The notes: generated from the letters alone by a model not told the origin. A DNA stretch of 64,000 nt from Tuctoria greenei (GCA_036927565.1 JAYESD010000009.1:156758929-156822928); one strand, 5' to 3'; counted from the first letter of the stretch, positions 22,584 through 33,897 are shown. Translations and numbers: made by a program.

Positions 22584-22678
22584 GTAAGCGCAGTTCTCCA
22601 TTCACTAACAGATATTTGCTACCTTATGTGACTGGTTAAGCGAATGTGACTGCAATTTGATAATGTTTTATATGATTT

Positions 22679-22786
22679 AGTGATTTTATTGAATTTGAGG
22701 ACGATGTCTCAGTCGGAGCATTAGAGGCTATGAAGGCTCATCATTAATGAAGTCATTGATCGGGAGAATTTTCATTACGGTATACA
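22679..22786 (+). repeat. Direct repeat flanking the ARGONAUTE fragment, right copy
   Basis: Longer partner of 22178-22266, with the same start and the same end GTATACA. The two copies enclose the ARGONAUTE pieces. Confidence 0.75.
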
Positions 22787-23427
22787 GGATTAGATGATGA
22801 CAGTTATGATATGTGTAATTAGTTACATTGTAATCAAGATGAACAGTCTTTGTTGTGTGATTAGTATACTTGATAACCATGATTGACACTTTGGTAATAT
22901 TTGATTGGTCAATATAATTTAACATGTGATCATTTTGGCATATGTTCATGAACAGTATGTTGCTGAGACTGGTAATACGGCTGTCAAATCCTGGCTAGCT
23001 TCTAATATTAGACCCTGCCTGTAAACAATCCGCGACGAGCTATAGTAGTGAGCATCTAGGATAACCTACATAAAGGAGACAAGCTTCCATAAAGCCCGTC
23101 TCACATAAGTTAATAAATTTGTGACGTGTTACAACATAGGACATCTCAGATCAGTCATTATATATGTGACGGACTTTGTAAGGGCCTATCACACATGTAA
23201 CCTGATCGGCGACGCGTGCCAGTGGCGTCTCCAATGACCCCCATAAAGGTCGTCTGTTATGACACAAAGAAAAGAGACACTCTTCTTTTGAGTGTGTCTC
23301 ACACCTAGTTTGATCAGCAACGCGCCTTGAAGCCCGTCTCTGATGCCACCATAATGCGAGACGCGACGACGGAGACGCACAATTTGTTCGTCTCCCTTTT
23401 TCGTTCGGGCCCGTTTCCTATGATCTT
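22787..23427. other. Right non-coding part of the CACTA element
   Basis: No gene seen. Up to about 23030 it is AT-rich and featureless; from 23070 it carries the right subterminal motifs (GACGCG, GAGACG and their complements). Confidence 0.6.
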
Positions 23428-23440
23428 TTCTGACGTAGTG
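23428..23440. repeat. CACTA terminal inverted repeat, right
   Basis: TTCTGACGTAGTG, followed by the TGA duplication at 23441-23443. Confidence 0.93.
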
Positions 23441-23443
23441 TGA

Positions 23444-24440
23444 GATGAATCGGCTGAGCACAGATGGACATTTAGTTAGTTTCTGTACATCCTTGATGCG
23501 GGTTGGGGGCCGCATATCTTCTATAGCCTTGATCTTTGCTGGATTTGCCTCAATTCCTCGGTAAGTCAGCAAGAATCTGAGGAGCTTCTCGGAGCTAACA
23601 CTGAAGACACATTTGTCCGATTTTAGCTTCGTGCGCGTCACGCACAGCTTGTAGAAGATGACTTGTAGGTTATCAAGGTGTGACTCCTTGTTCTTGACCT
23701 TCACGATGATGTCGTCGACGTACACCTCCACCAAGTCCCTGATTAGCTCTCCAAAGGTTTTGTGCATAGCTTGCACAAAATTTGAAGCAACGTTTTTGAG
23801 ACCAAGAGGCATGGGAGTATAACAATACAATCCATCTACTATTACGAAGGTAGTATGCTCTTCATCTTCCCTAGACATTTGGATTTGTTGATATTCAGAG
23901 TATGCATCTAAGAAACACAGTAACTCACATCTGGAGGTGGAGTCCACTATCTGATCTATTCTAGATAGCGGAAATGGATCTTTTGTACATGCCTTATTCA
24001 AGGTGGTGTAGTCGATACACATCCTAAGCTCCACGTCGGCCTTGGGTACAATGACTGGATTTGCCAGCCATCTTGGATGATGAACCTCCCAGATGAAACC
24101 AGCTTTGAGCATCTTCTTGATTTCTTGACGCATGAAGTTTTGCCGCTCGACAGATTGTTTTCGAGACTTCTGGTGTACTGGTCGTGTGTCGGGATAAATA
24201 TTTAGGTTGTGCTCAATCACCTCCCTAGGGATCCTAGGCATTTGTGATGGTTGCCAGGAAAACACGTCAACATTCGCCCAGAGGAAAGTGATGAGCGTAA
24301 ATTCCTATTTATTGTCCAGACCTCCTGATATACGGGTGGTCTGGGCAGCATCAGATCCGATTTGGACAACTTTGATGAGAACGTCGGTGTCGCCGCTTGG
24401 CTGCACACGTGGTACAGAGGTTGAACCTCGATGACGAGTA
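23444..24440 (-). pseudogene. Element A reverse transcriptase
   Basis: Continues element A to the right of the CACTA element. Minus-strand motifs are QEIKKMLKAGFIWEVHHPRW, ELRMCIDYTTLNKACTKDPF, LCFLDAYSEYQQIQMSRED, MPLGLKNVASNFVQAM, catalytic EVYVDDIIVKVKNK and ANPAKIKAIEDMRPPTRIKD. It is open for more than 300 codons from about 24265 to the CACTA junction, so the split protein is otherwise well preserved. Confidence 0.9.
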
Positions 24441-24456
24441 CTTGGAGGTTGAGCAG

Positions 24457-25200
24457 TTAGCTCTTTTCCAGAGGTAGTTCCTCCAGCGCAGTGACTCCTG
24501 CAGTGCGATCTCCGCGAATCCGAAGAACACCCGAAGGTGTCGGTATCTTTAACACCAGGTAGTCATAGTGAGCTGCAGCCATGAATCTATACAGGGTAGG
24601 CCTGCCTAGGATGGCGTTGAATATCAAGTTGATGTGAACGACGTCGAAGACCAGCTTCTCGGTCCTGTATTTCTCCTGAGTCCCGAAAGTCACTGGGAGT
24701 GTAATGGATCCGAGAGGACTAATGGCCCCCAGACCTACCTCAGAGAATGGAGGTGAGGGGCAAAGGTCCAAGAGTCGGAGCTGGATCTTCATGAAAGCTT
24801 CAAAGCTCAAGAGGTTGGGCGCTACGCCTCCTTCTACCAAAACATGGTACATATGGACATTGTTGATGGTTGGAGACACCATTAGTGGTAGTTGGATAGC
24901 TCCGACCATGTTCTTAGGGCAATCTGTTGCATCAAAAGTGATAGGAGTGTCCATCCACGTCCGATGTGGTTCTGCCTTGGTGGTAGGAGCTACAGAAGCC
25001 ATTTCCCGCCGCATAGTCTTAAGGACGCGACGAGAGGTGATATCCCAAGATCCCCCATATATGGTATTCAGGGTCTTGCGACGCTCGTTGTCAGAGATGT
25101 CAGAGTCATCATCGACTGTGTTGTAGACAGCCTTCAGGACCTTCTTGGGTCCTGGAAGCATAGCTCTGTATCAGTCGGGGCTTTGTTGACTTTTTGTTTT
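24457..25200 (-). pseudogene. Element A protease region
   Basis: Reads TIYGGSWDITSRRVLKTMRR, a segment like the element B protease, SITLPVTFGTQEKYRTEKLV and NAILGRPTLYRFMAAAHYDY. The active-site loop is HVLVEGGVAPNLL, where the catalytic Asp is replaced by Glu, so the protease should be inactive. Confidence 0.8.
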
Positions 25201-26093
25201 CTTTCCCGTTGGCGGAAAGGAGCTTCTTCTCGACGCTTGTTGTAGTGCTCGACAAGATTTTGGACCTCCCGATGGCCTTCTAGGTTGTGTTTGTCCATTT
25301 TGTGGATCGAACACCACACCTTTGGACCATAGCCGTCTTCTAACGAAGGTCGAGGTCGCTTTTCGGGGCGTGGCCCCCAGCCACCCGGAGCTGCAGCTGT
25401 TGCAGCAGTATGCGTGCCAGCCAACAACTTCTTCTTGTCGTTGGACTTTTTCTTGCCACTTCTGGAGGTAGTGGCTTCAGCTTTGGAGAACTTTTTATTA
25501 GCCTCTAGAGCTGTCTTGGAGTGCATTTCCCGTCCCTCAGCCGCTCAGGCGCACTTGTCAGCCATGCTGAATAGCTTCGTGACGCTGGTGACCTCCTTCG
25601 TCGCCATCTTCTCTAGCATCTTATTATCTCTGACACTCTGTCTGAATGCCACGATGACAGATGCATTAGAGATAGAGGGAATGGTATTGTGTACCTGAGA
25701 AAACTGTTGAATGAAGGATCGCAACGATTCTCCCGATTTTTGCTGTACAGCAAAAAGATCTAGTTTAGTGCCAGACCAGATGTAGAAACTCCCTAAGTTG
25801 GCAGTGAACTGTTGGCATAGCTCCGCCCAACTATTGGTAGAGTCAGACGGTAGACTCATGAACCAGGACCTGGTGGTCCCAGTCAAAACCACTGGAAAAT
25901 AGTTGCCCATCACAACCCCATTACCCCCCTATATCTGGAGAAACTCGGCGGGATTGACAGTCCCATCGAATTTCTCGGGCAGATGAGGCCGGAACTTCTG
26001 CGGCCAGTGGACCATGCGAAGATGCATGACGATGGCCGAACAGCCTCCCCCCACTCCCGAAGGAGGAGGGTTTTTTCGAGCCTCTCGCCTTTT
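25134..26093 (-). pseudogene. Element A gag, N-terminally truncated
   Basis: Core with NYFPVVLTGTTRSWFMSLPS and WAELCQQFTANLGSFY (25913-25545), then a basic tail with SGKKKSNDKKK and the knuckle-like VWCSIHKMDKHNLEGH (25526-25134). It aligns with 15700-16560 of element B. Similarity ends at about 26093 (CGAGCCTCTCGCCTTT), where chromovirus-like sequence begins; the N-terminal 200 codons are absent. Confidence 0.85.
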
Positions 26094-26190
26094 GAATATT
26101 CTGCTAGGAAGACCTTGGCAATTTGATAGAGATTCTATGCATCATGGTACATCAAATTAATATTCTTTTCTTTACCATGATAAAAAAATT

Positions 26191-29100
26191 GTGTTGCATC
26201 CTATGTCTCCTGAAGCTATTGTGCAAGATGATGTTGCTAGAGCTAGGAAAACTAAATCTCAGGACCATGCTAATGTTGAGAACAATAACAATGCCAAATC
26301 TGTGTTTGATAAGAAAAATGAGATATCTCTGAAGGGAAAATGCTTGTTTGCTACAAATGATATTAATGAACTGATTGCTTCCACCTCTGTTACCTATGCT
26401 TTGGTATGCAAAGATGCTTTGATTTCCCTTTACGATATGCAACATTCTTTACCTCCTCCTGTTGCTAACATTTTGCAGGAATATTCTGATGTGTTTCCAA
26501 GTGAAGTACCACCAGGACTACCACCACTTCAAGGGATTGAGCACCAGATTGACCTCATTCCCGGTGCTTCATTGCCTAACCGTGCACCATACAGGACAAA
26601 CCCAGAAGAAACAAAGGAGATTCAGCGCCAAGTACAAGAACTACTCGACAAAGGTTATGAATGTGAGTCTCTTAGTCCTTGTGTCGTCTCAGTTATTCTA
26701 GTACCTAAAAAGGATGGATATTGGCGTATGTGTGTGGATTGTAGAGCAATCAATAATATCACAATTCGATATCCTCATCCTATTCCACGCTTAGATGATA
26801 TGCTTGATGAATTGAGTGGCGTTGTTGTGTTCTCAAAAGTTGATTTGCATAGTGGTTACCACCAAATTCGCATGGACCTAGGAGATGAATGGAAAACCGC
26901 GTTTAAAACTAAGTTCGGTTTATATGAGTGGTTAGTCATGCCTTTTGGGTTAACTAATGCACCTAGCACCTTCATGAGATTGATGAACATGGTTTTGCGT
27001 GCATTCATTGGAAATTTTGTTGTTGTGTCCTTTGATGATATATTGACTTACAGCAAATCCATGGATGAATATCTTGATCACTTACGTGCTGTTTTAATGC
27101 TTTACGTGAGGCACGTTTATTTGGTAACCTTGAGAAGTGCACCTTTTGCACAGATCGAGTCTCTTTTATTGGCTATGTTGTTACTCCACAGAGAATTGAA
27201 GTTGATCAAGCCAAGGTGGAGGCTATTCGGGGGTGTCCTGTACCAAAGACCATCACACAGGTGAGAAGTTTTCTAGGACTGGTTGGGTTCCATCGTCACT
27301 TTGTGAAGGATTTCAGCACCATTGCTGCTCCACTAAATGACCTTACGAAGAAGGGAGTGCCCTTTTCTTGGGGCACCACGCAAGATAACTTCTTTACCAT
27401 ACTGAAAGATAAGTTGACACATGCGCCTCTTCTCCAACTTCCTGATTTTTGTAAGACTTTTGAGCATGAATGTGATGCTAGTGGGATTGGATTGGGTGGT
27501 GTTTTGTTACAAGAAGGAAAACCTATTGCATATTTTAGTGAGAAAATGAGTGGGTTTGTTCTGAATTATTCTACCTATGATAAGGAATTATATGCTCTTG
27601 TACGAACTTTAGAAACATGGCAACATTATTTGTGGCCCAAAGAATATGTTATCCATTTTGATCATGAATCACTAAAGCATATTATAAGTCATGGGAAACT
27701 GAATCGTAGGCATGCTAAGTGGATGGAATTTATTGAGTCTTTTCCTTATGTCATAAAACACAAAAAAGGAAAGGACGATGTTATTGCTGATGCTTTATCT
27801 AGACATTGTACTCTTCTATCTCAATTAGACTTTAAAATTTTTGGATTGGAAATGATTAAAGTTCAATATGAACATGACACTGATTTCAAAGATGTATTGC
27901 TGAAGTGTAAAGAGGGAAGAACATTGAATAAATTTGTCCTCAATGATAGGTATGTGTTTAGAGCTAACAAGCTATGCATTCTAGCTAGCTCCGTTTGTTT
28001 GTTGTTGTTACAGAAAGCGCATGGAGGCGGGATCATGGGGCACTTTGGAGTGAAAAAGATGGAGGGCATACTTGATGGTCATTTCTTTTGGCCTAGGATG
28101 AGGCGAGACGTGGAGCGCTTCTTTTCTCACTGCACGACATGTCAAAAAGCTAAATCACGACTTAATCCACATGGTTTCTACATGTCTCTTCCTGTTCCTA
28201 GCATGCCTTGGGAGGACATTTCTATGGACAGACTGCCTAAAACAAAGAAGGGGAGGGATAACATTTTTGTTGTGGTGGATATATTTTCTAAAATTGCACA
28301 CTTCATACCTTGTCATAAAAGTGATGATGTTACACATGTTGCTGATTTATTTTTCTGAGAGATTGTTAGGTTGCATGGTGTGCCAAACACAATAGTTTCA
28401 TATCATGATGCTAAGTTTCTTAGCCATTTTTGGAGAACTTTATGAGCAAAATTTGGGACTAAGCTTTTATTTTCAACTACTTGTCATCCCCAAACTGATG
28501 GTCAAACTGAGGTTGTGAATAGAAGATTATCTATCATGCTTAGGGCTGTTTTAAAAAAATATAAAAATGTGGGAAGAGTGTTTTTCTCATGTTGAGTTTG
28601 CTTATAATTGCTCCCCACATTCTCGTACTAAGAAATGCCCTTTTGAGATTGTTTATGGATTTGTATTTCGTGCTCCTATTGATTTATTACCTCTTCCCTC
28701 TATGGAGCAAGTAAATTTTGATGCTAAACATCGGGCTGAATTGATCTTAAAATTGCATGAAACCACGAGGAAGAATATAGAGTGCATGAATTCTAAGTAC
28801 AAACTTGCTGGTAGTAAGGGAAAGAAACCTATCACTTTTGAACCTGGTGATTTAGTTTGGCTACATTTGCGAAAGGATAGGTTTCCTGATTTGAGAAAGA
28901 CTAAATTGTTACCTCGAGCTGATGGTCCATTCAAAGTGTTAGAAAGGATTAATGATAATGCATATAAACTCGAGTTGCCTACGGATTTTGGGGTTAGTCC
29001 CACATTTAACATTGCAAATTTGAAGCCATATTTGGGAAAAGAAGATGAGCTTGAGTCGTGGATGACTCAAATACAAGAAGAGGAGGATGATCAGGACATC

Positions 29101-29217
29101 AACACCATCGATACATCCACACCCACTCAACTACTGGTTTTCGGTCCGATTACTCGCGCTCATGCACGTCAACTAAACTATCAGGTGAACTCATTCTTGG
29201 CCTTATGTCCATCTTAT
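26191..29217 (+). pseudogene. Chromovirus-like pol: RT, RNase H, integrase
   Basis: RT (26500-27170) has LVPKKDGYWRMCVDCRAINN, FSKVDLHSGYHQIRM, MPFGLTNAPSTFMRLMN and VVVSFDDILTYS, where the usual Tyr before FDD is Ser. RNase H follows after a frameshift near 27170-27230 (FEHECDASGIGLGGVLLQEG, YSTYDKELYALVRTLETWQH). Integrase has HGGGIMGHFG...CTTCQKAKS and EDISMDRLPKTKKG, which lacks a few residues after the first Asp relative to relatives. There is a TGA at 28356-28358, a stop near 28443, a frameshift near 28560, and a closing open frame to 29217 with the chromodomain-side tail. It is clearly inactive. Confidence 0.9.
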
Positions 29218-29983
29218 TGATACTGTGGAACCACGTGCTTTCTTGTTTTGTTTAGGAACAATGGAGAGGAGCCAAAGGGAAGGGAATTCACACGGACTGG
29301 ATTTGGACAGCAGAACATCACCAACCCGTGTCGGCCACCACGACTTCATACAGACTCCAATCTAGAAGTTCAAGTACTTCCTCGAAAGATTATCAATTCT
29401 ACTTTCAAACGGATCTGACCTCATATCCATATCTATTCGGAGTCGGCCGCAATCGTTATTTTAATTTTGAGACCTTTTCTATCCATGGTGTTGCATCACC
29501 AAAGTTGGGCCCATGGCCCATGTATCGTTAAGAGCCCATTAGGGACTCGTGATTAGGGTTTCTCACGACCCTAGGGAGGTATTAAATAGTAGCCGCCGCT
29601 CTCATTAGATGGTGGTTTTTGTTTATTCGAAAGTTAGCTTCTACTGCTTCCTTGTATACGCGCGTGTCGACTAGATCGCCCGTCTACTTGTATTCGGAAC
29701 CCCACTTCTTTTTTTGTTTCAACAGATTGGTGCTTGTTCTTCTTGTTCTTGCGTGTTCTTCGATTCCTTGCAGGAACAAAGGCCCTCGTGGTCAGGTTGA
29801 TTGTGTGCTAGCAAGAACAATACAACTTCGAAGTTGGTGTACCGATCGCTAAGGCGCATCATCCTGGGGACGGTGTAGTCGGATCGCCAACGTCTTCTCC
29901 TCCACAAATGGAACCCTCCTATTCTCATCGTAAGATCGGGAACCAAGATCCTATCACTTCCTCCGTTACTACAAGATCGTAGC
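29218..29983 (+). repeat. Probable 3' LTR of the chromovirus-like element, partial
   Basis: Non-coding sequence directly after the pol stop. It has a TATA-like TATTAAATAG near 29580, a long pyrimidine-rich segment after it, and GTTCTTCGATTCCTTGCAGG near 29760, as expected of an LTR with its transcription start. No second LTR copy is in the window, so the borders are uncertain. It ends at the junction with the next LTR at about 29984. Confidence 0.5.
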
Positions 29984-30777
29984 CCGCGGAGGTTCTTGAT
30001 TGGTTGGGGCGCGCGTGAGATTGCAAACAAGATGATGACACGAGGGATTTTACGTGTTTCGGGCCGCCTGAGCATAACACCCTACTCCACGGGTTGTGTG
30101 TTGTATGTATGAAATTGAGTGGCGCTTGTGAGCGTGTGAGCTTGCTTGTCCATGTACCGTGCGATGCGACCCTTTTATAGTCTAAAGACTGGCTATTACA
30201 ACACTTGTCTAGCCCGACATATGGCCCTGGCGTAGTTATTAACCTAATACACGATCTACGAGTATTAAGTGTGATTAACAAGGTGATAACGTGCCTTAAT
30301 GACAGTGTCACCCCTATTAACAGCCCACTGATCATGTGTCATTAATATAGCATTAATGAAATGTAATCAGGTCTTGAAATTGTCGCTTTAACTGTCCCGT
30401 GAAAGTCCGAGCCGTTGGAGATCTGTCAGTCTTCCGTTGAGGTCCTAGGTCCGGAAGCTCAACACGTGGTGGCTCCAGAGCTTCCTATCGTAGGGAGGCA
30501 GGTTCGGAGCCACTATACATGTGGCAGTTCCGGAGCTTCCCTCTACTGGGGGTTAGGTCCAGGGTCACTGGACACGTGGCAAGGTCGGAGCTTCCCCGTG
30601 GAGGGAGTTAGGTCCGGCCTTGTGTTACACGTGGCAATGTCGGAGCTACCCAAACGCAGAAGGAAGGTCCGATATTGTGTAACACGTGCGGCCTTCAGAG
30701 GTCTCCAACTTGGACTGGCAGAACTCCTTAGCATTTCTTGTGGTATCAATGGGTACCCGATACGCAGGGTACTCACA
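29984..30777 (-). repeat. Tat-like gypsy LTR, 5' end missing
   Basis: Starts inside the LTR at CCCGCGGAGGTTC (the first 45 bp or so are missing) and ends GGGTACTCACA. It shares with the other Tat-like LTRs the block ACACCCTACTCCACG, the CCCTTTTATAGTC box and a string of CGGAGCTTCCC segments. It is more diverged from B's LTR than B's two LTRs are from each other. It may be the displaced 5' LTR of element A or a separate solo LTR that landed in a copia element. Confidence 0.8.
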
Positions 30778-31690
30778 GCTACTTTCTTGGGATCGAGGTT
30801 TCTTCCTTCTCTAAGGAAATTTATCTTTCTCAGGAGAAGTACATTCAGGATCTTATTGATCGGGCTTCTCTTACTGATTACCGGACTGTTGAGACTCCCA
30901 TGGAACTCAATGTCTATCTTCGAGCCACTAACGGTGAGCTTCTTGATGATCCTACTCGTTACCGTCATATTGTAGGGAGTTTCGTGTACCTTGGTGTCAC
31001 TCGTCCTGATATCTCGTACTTTGTTCACATTATGAGTCAGTTTGTTTCGTCTCTCACACAGGTCTACTATAATCACTTGCTACGTGTCTTGTGTTATCTT
31101 CGTGAGACTATCTCTAGACGTTTGTTCTTTCTACGCTCTAGCTCTTTACAGCTCAAAGCATATTCTGATGCTACTTGGGCTAGTGATCTCTCTGATTGTC
31201 AATCTCTTTCTGCCTATTGTGATTTTCTTGTTGGTTCCCTTATTGTTTGAAAGACTAAGAAGAGGTAGCAATTTCTCGTTCGAGTGCAGAGGCTGAGTTG
31301 CGTGTTATGGCTCTTGTGAGTGCAGAGGTTACTTGGTTGCAGTGGTTGCTTGAGGACTTTAGTGTTTCTATTGTTATGTCGACTCCTCTTTTGTCTGACA
31401 GTACAAGTGCTATCAGTATTGTTTGTGATCTGATCAAGTATGAGCTTACCAAGCATATTGGTGTTGATGCTTCTTATGCATGAGCACACGTACAAGATGG
31501 TGTTGTTGATCTTCAGTATGTGCATTCAAAGCTTCAGCTGATGGATTTCTTCATGAAGGCACAGACCCGAGCTCAACATAGTTTTTATCTGCCTAAACTC
31601 AGTGTTCGTGACGCACTTTGAGTTTGAGGAGATGTTCGAGATATAGGGATTATTTGTATTTTTTTATATAAGAACTTGTCTATTTATTAT
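30778..31690 (+). pseudogene. Ty1/copia RT end and RNase H remnant
   Basis: Begins abruptly at the LTR junction with YFLGIEVSS, then IYLSQEKYIQDLIDRASLTD, TRYRHIVGSFVYLGVTRPDI, LKAYSDATWASD (RNase H Asp), and after a stop at 31248 the shifted remains of the SSAEAE block, LLSDSTSAISI and the tail KLSVRDAL. The RNase H end is followed at about 31630 by GAGATATAGGGATTATTTG and TATATAAGAACTTGT, probably the start of this element's LTR. Confidence 0.85.
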
Positions 31691-32308
31691 GGCCTCAAGC
31701 ACAACATTCATAACCAGACGATCATGAACTGCACTGCAGTGCAGGAGATGGGACGAGTTCATTGAGCCCTGCGCCACGACGGCCGGCCGGGGTTACGTAC
31801 GCGCGCAGGAGCAGGACTGACTGAAACTGAACCAATAACCAGGCCGAGGCGCCAGTGCGCGCATCAGGTTCGTGCCCCGCCGCGGCGAGACGGCGGTCGA
31901 CACGCGTACCCCCTCTCCGACTGAGATGCGTCGATCAGCGGCGTCGCGAGTCCACCTTGCGCCTGCCATTGCAGTGCAGTCCCGTGGCCTCGCGCCCCGC
32001 GCGCATCTGAAACGGCTCTGCAGTGCCCAAGCCCCCACGCCGGCCTGTCCAGGGGCGCGCGTGTCACTACTACGACGGCAGGCGAGCAAATGGGCACCGG
32101 CACGGTGCCACGGCCTCGCCGGCTTTGTAGTTAGGCGGGCCGGGTGTGTAGCACGGAGGTTTGGAACTGGAACAATTTATCTTTTTTTTAATAATACAAA
32201 AGAAAATTATGTTACTCAATATTTCACCCTTGCTCGATGAAGGCATGTTGCTGTTTATTAATAAAACCAAGTTAGCCAACCATGTTCCACCAACAAAAAT
32301 AACACATA

Positions 32309-32372
32309 CTCCCTCTGTTTCTAAAAAGATGTCGTTTTTTAAATAAATTAGTGTTAAAATGTCATCTTTTTT
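32309..32372. mobile_element. Stowaway-like MITE, partial
   Basis: TA followed by CTCCCTCTGTTTCTAAAAAG and GTCGTTTTTTAAAT. The right inverted end is not recognisable, so it is a fragment. Confidence 0.6.
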
Positions 32373-33156
32373 AAGCCTCTCGATCGGTACAGTTGTAGTA
32401 TCTGTTCATGTGTGAATACACATGCACTCACGCTATCCACACACATCTACACACACCCTTCCACACATATACAACCTACAACTACACACAACTTCTACCA
32501 TTGCGTCCTTCAAGAAGTCATCAGAATCTATCAGAATCTGATGTGTAACAGGGACGTTGCTCTATCATTGTGTCTTCACGCACAAGAGGATCTGAAATAT
32601 TATTTGAAAATAAATCCCGGTGAAAAACCCAGAATTGCGATTCCTGACAATCGAACCTATATTATTATATCACATGCATGACTCCGAATCTCTACTAGGA
32701 AGGAGAAACTTTTGATAGTTGCCCCTTCCTCTCACATATTCACATTCAGGAATCTGAAACTGTGCTCTCAAACCTTCATGTCGGATCAAACAATGGCCCA
32801 AAAAGCGGTTCCCATTCTCTAGTGAAAACATAAGATTTTTAGAGATGACATTAATTTTAGGGAGAAATCGATCAGAAGAAAACTGAAATGGGAGAAAAGT
32901 GAAATGTACCAATAGATTGTTGGGCAAATCGACGTGATCATATCTAGAGTTAAGCTCAATGGATTGACGATATTCGCATCTACCCTCTAGGTATATACGA
33001 TGAATATTTCCCTCTGATATTATACTCAACTTTCTTGGGTTGTTGTTTCACAAAACTATAATTATCTACGTACGTTGTTCATACCATTTATTCCAGAAAA
33101 CCAATTTTTTGTTATGGGCTGCCTCACATAGCTATGCATCTTTCACATGTACAGTA

Positions 33157-33236
33157 TTTCATCCGTCTCTAAAAACTTGTTGTTTTATAATTTAAAAAAT
33201 GAATTACAAAACGACAAACTTTTAAAAACGGGTGAG
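33157..33236. mobile_element. Stowaway-like MITE
   Basis: 80 bp between TA dinucleotides (33155-33156 and 33237-33238). The left end TTTCATCCGTCTCTAAAAAC pairs imperfectly with TTTTAAAAACGGGTGAG. The centre TAATTTAAAAAATGAATTAC is palindromic. Confidence 0.75.
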
Positions 33237-33790
33237 TACTATCCTCATTGCCCTAAGGCCATCTGCACCGGTGACAAACTTTTGGGAATTTTGAGGACGG
33301 AGGGAGTATTGCCCTAACCTGATAGCCTCGCGACAACAACACAGAGACACGCGTGACTCGCACGAGAAGACCTGGGCGCATCCATTGCCAAGTAGGCCAT
33401 GCTACTGCGGGTCCCACTCTCATGAACTCACCGGTGCCAGGGACCAATCACGTCGCCGGTAGGCACGGGCCCCTCCTCCCGGGAGCTAGTTGTGTTCAAA
33501 TAAACTGGGAAAAATCAACACCGTGAGACTGATGTGATGCGATGCGAGAAAGAGAGAGCTCAGGCAAAACCTCGCACCGCTGTCTCTCTCTAGTGTCTAC
33601 AAGGCCCGGCCCATAGACGACAGCTAGACAGGGAGGTGATAGAGAGAGAAGAGAAGAGTCTTTTAGAGAGAGAGATGAAAACTTGAGGAGGAAGAGGGAG
33701 AGAGACGATAAAAGGAAAAGGAGCAATTGCCGTAACGTGCGTGCATAGCATTGGATTTCATAGGTGTGTACTAACTCAACAAGGGCACAG

Positions 33791-33810
33791 GGAGAGAGAG
33801 AGAGAGAGAG
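33791..33810 (+). promoter_or_regulatory. GA repeat in the 5' leader of the MADS gene
   Basis: Uninterrupted GA dinucleotides within a purine-rich leader that continues to 33876. GA tracts of this kind in plant homeotic gene leaders are known binding sites for BASIC PENTACYSTEINE proteins; a regulatory role here is inferred from position only. Confidence 0.5.
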
Positions 33811-33897
33811 CTAGAGGGTAGAAGAAGCTAGGGAGATCACGGAGAAGACCAAGAGTGGGAGAGAGAGAGAGAAGAGAATCAGCTGCGACGACCGACG

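Larger units (their letters stand above)
19059..23440. mobile_element. Non-autonomous CACTA (En/Spm-like) element with captured gene fragments
   Basis: 4382 bp, bounded by CACTACATAAGAA and TTCTGACGTAGTG, inverted repeats matching at 11 of 13 bases, and flanked by the 3-bp duplication TGA (19056-19058 and 23441-23443). Deleting it restores element A sequence collinear with 13870 in element B (GCCAGTCTTGA|GATGAATCGGCTGAGC). Both subterminal regions are crowded with short motifs of the type GAGACGCGC, a hallmark of CACTA ends. I see no transposase domain; inside are a CTC microsatellite, a roughly 200-bp tandem array and an ARGONAUTE fragment. Confidence 0.93.
1..26093 (-). mobile_element. Ty3/gypsy Tat-like element A (interrupted host element)
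   Basis: Degenerate LTR retrotransposon with pol on the minus strand; its left end lies outside the window. Reading right to left the parts are gag (26093-25134), protease, reverse transcriptase, RNase H, integrase, a non-coding stretch and a plus-strand antisense gene tail. It is split by element B at 4263-18031 and by a CACTA element at 19059-23440. Removing both insertions and one copy of each target duplication rejoins sequence that aligns with the same region of element B. The gag is cut at about 26093, where unrelated chromovirus-like sequence begins, so the gag N-terminus, primer-binding site and adjoining LTR are missing or displaced. The LTR at 29984 may be the displaced one. Many stops and frameshifts mean no functional product is expected. 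Confidence 0.85.
26094..29983 (+). mobile_element. Ty3/gypsy chromovirus-like element, fragment
   Basis: Plus-strand pol sequence unrelated to elements A-C, lying between the cut gag of element A and an LTR fragment. It begins inside the region between gag and RT, without an LTR, and ends in probable 3' LTR sequence. The conserved tail after integrase (PTFNIANLKPYLG, GPITRAHARQLNYQVNSFLA) is of the grass chromovirus type; whether it belongs to the centromeric CRM group I cannot decide from sequence alone. Confidence 0.85.
31691..33790. other. Intergenic region upstream of the MADS gene
   Basis: No supportable gene. 31740-32160 is GC-rich with open frames in several phases, as expected from composition. 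32160-33250 is AT-rich and holds two MITEs. A MITE-like end (GACGGAGGGAGTA) lies at 33294-33309. 33530-33790 is purine-rich (GAGAGA blocks) and is the likely proximal promoter or leader of the MADS gene; GATAAAAGG near 33706 is a weak TATA candidate. Confidence 0.6.

Noticed and set aside
26094..29983. Calling the chromovirus fragment a centromeric CRM element
   Set aside because: The C-terminal tail is suggestive, but I cannot separate CRM from other grass chromoviruses without a tree of the RT or the chromodomain.
29984..30777. Assigning this LTR firmly to element A
   Set aside because: The expected gag N-terminus and primer-binding site between 26093 and the LTR are missing, and its start is truncated, so the link cannot be proved.
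31793..32240. Overlapping frames of about 100-120 codons on both strands
   Set aside because: GC-rich composition opens several frames at once; no family similarity, no splice or start support.
32670..33029. 119-codon minus-strand frame upstream of the MADS gene
   Set aside because: Opens at TTG, has no recognisable domain and lies in AT-rich MITE-containing DNA.
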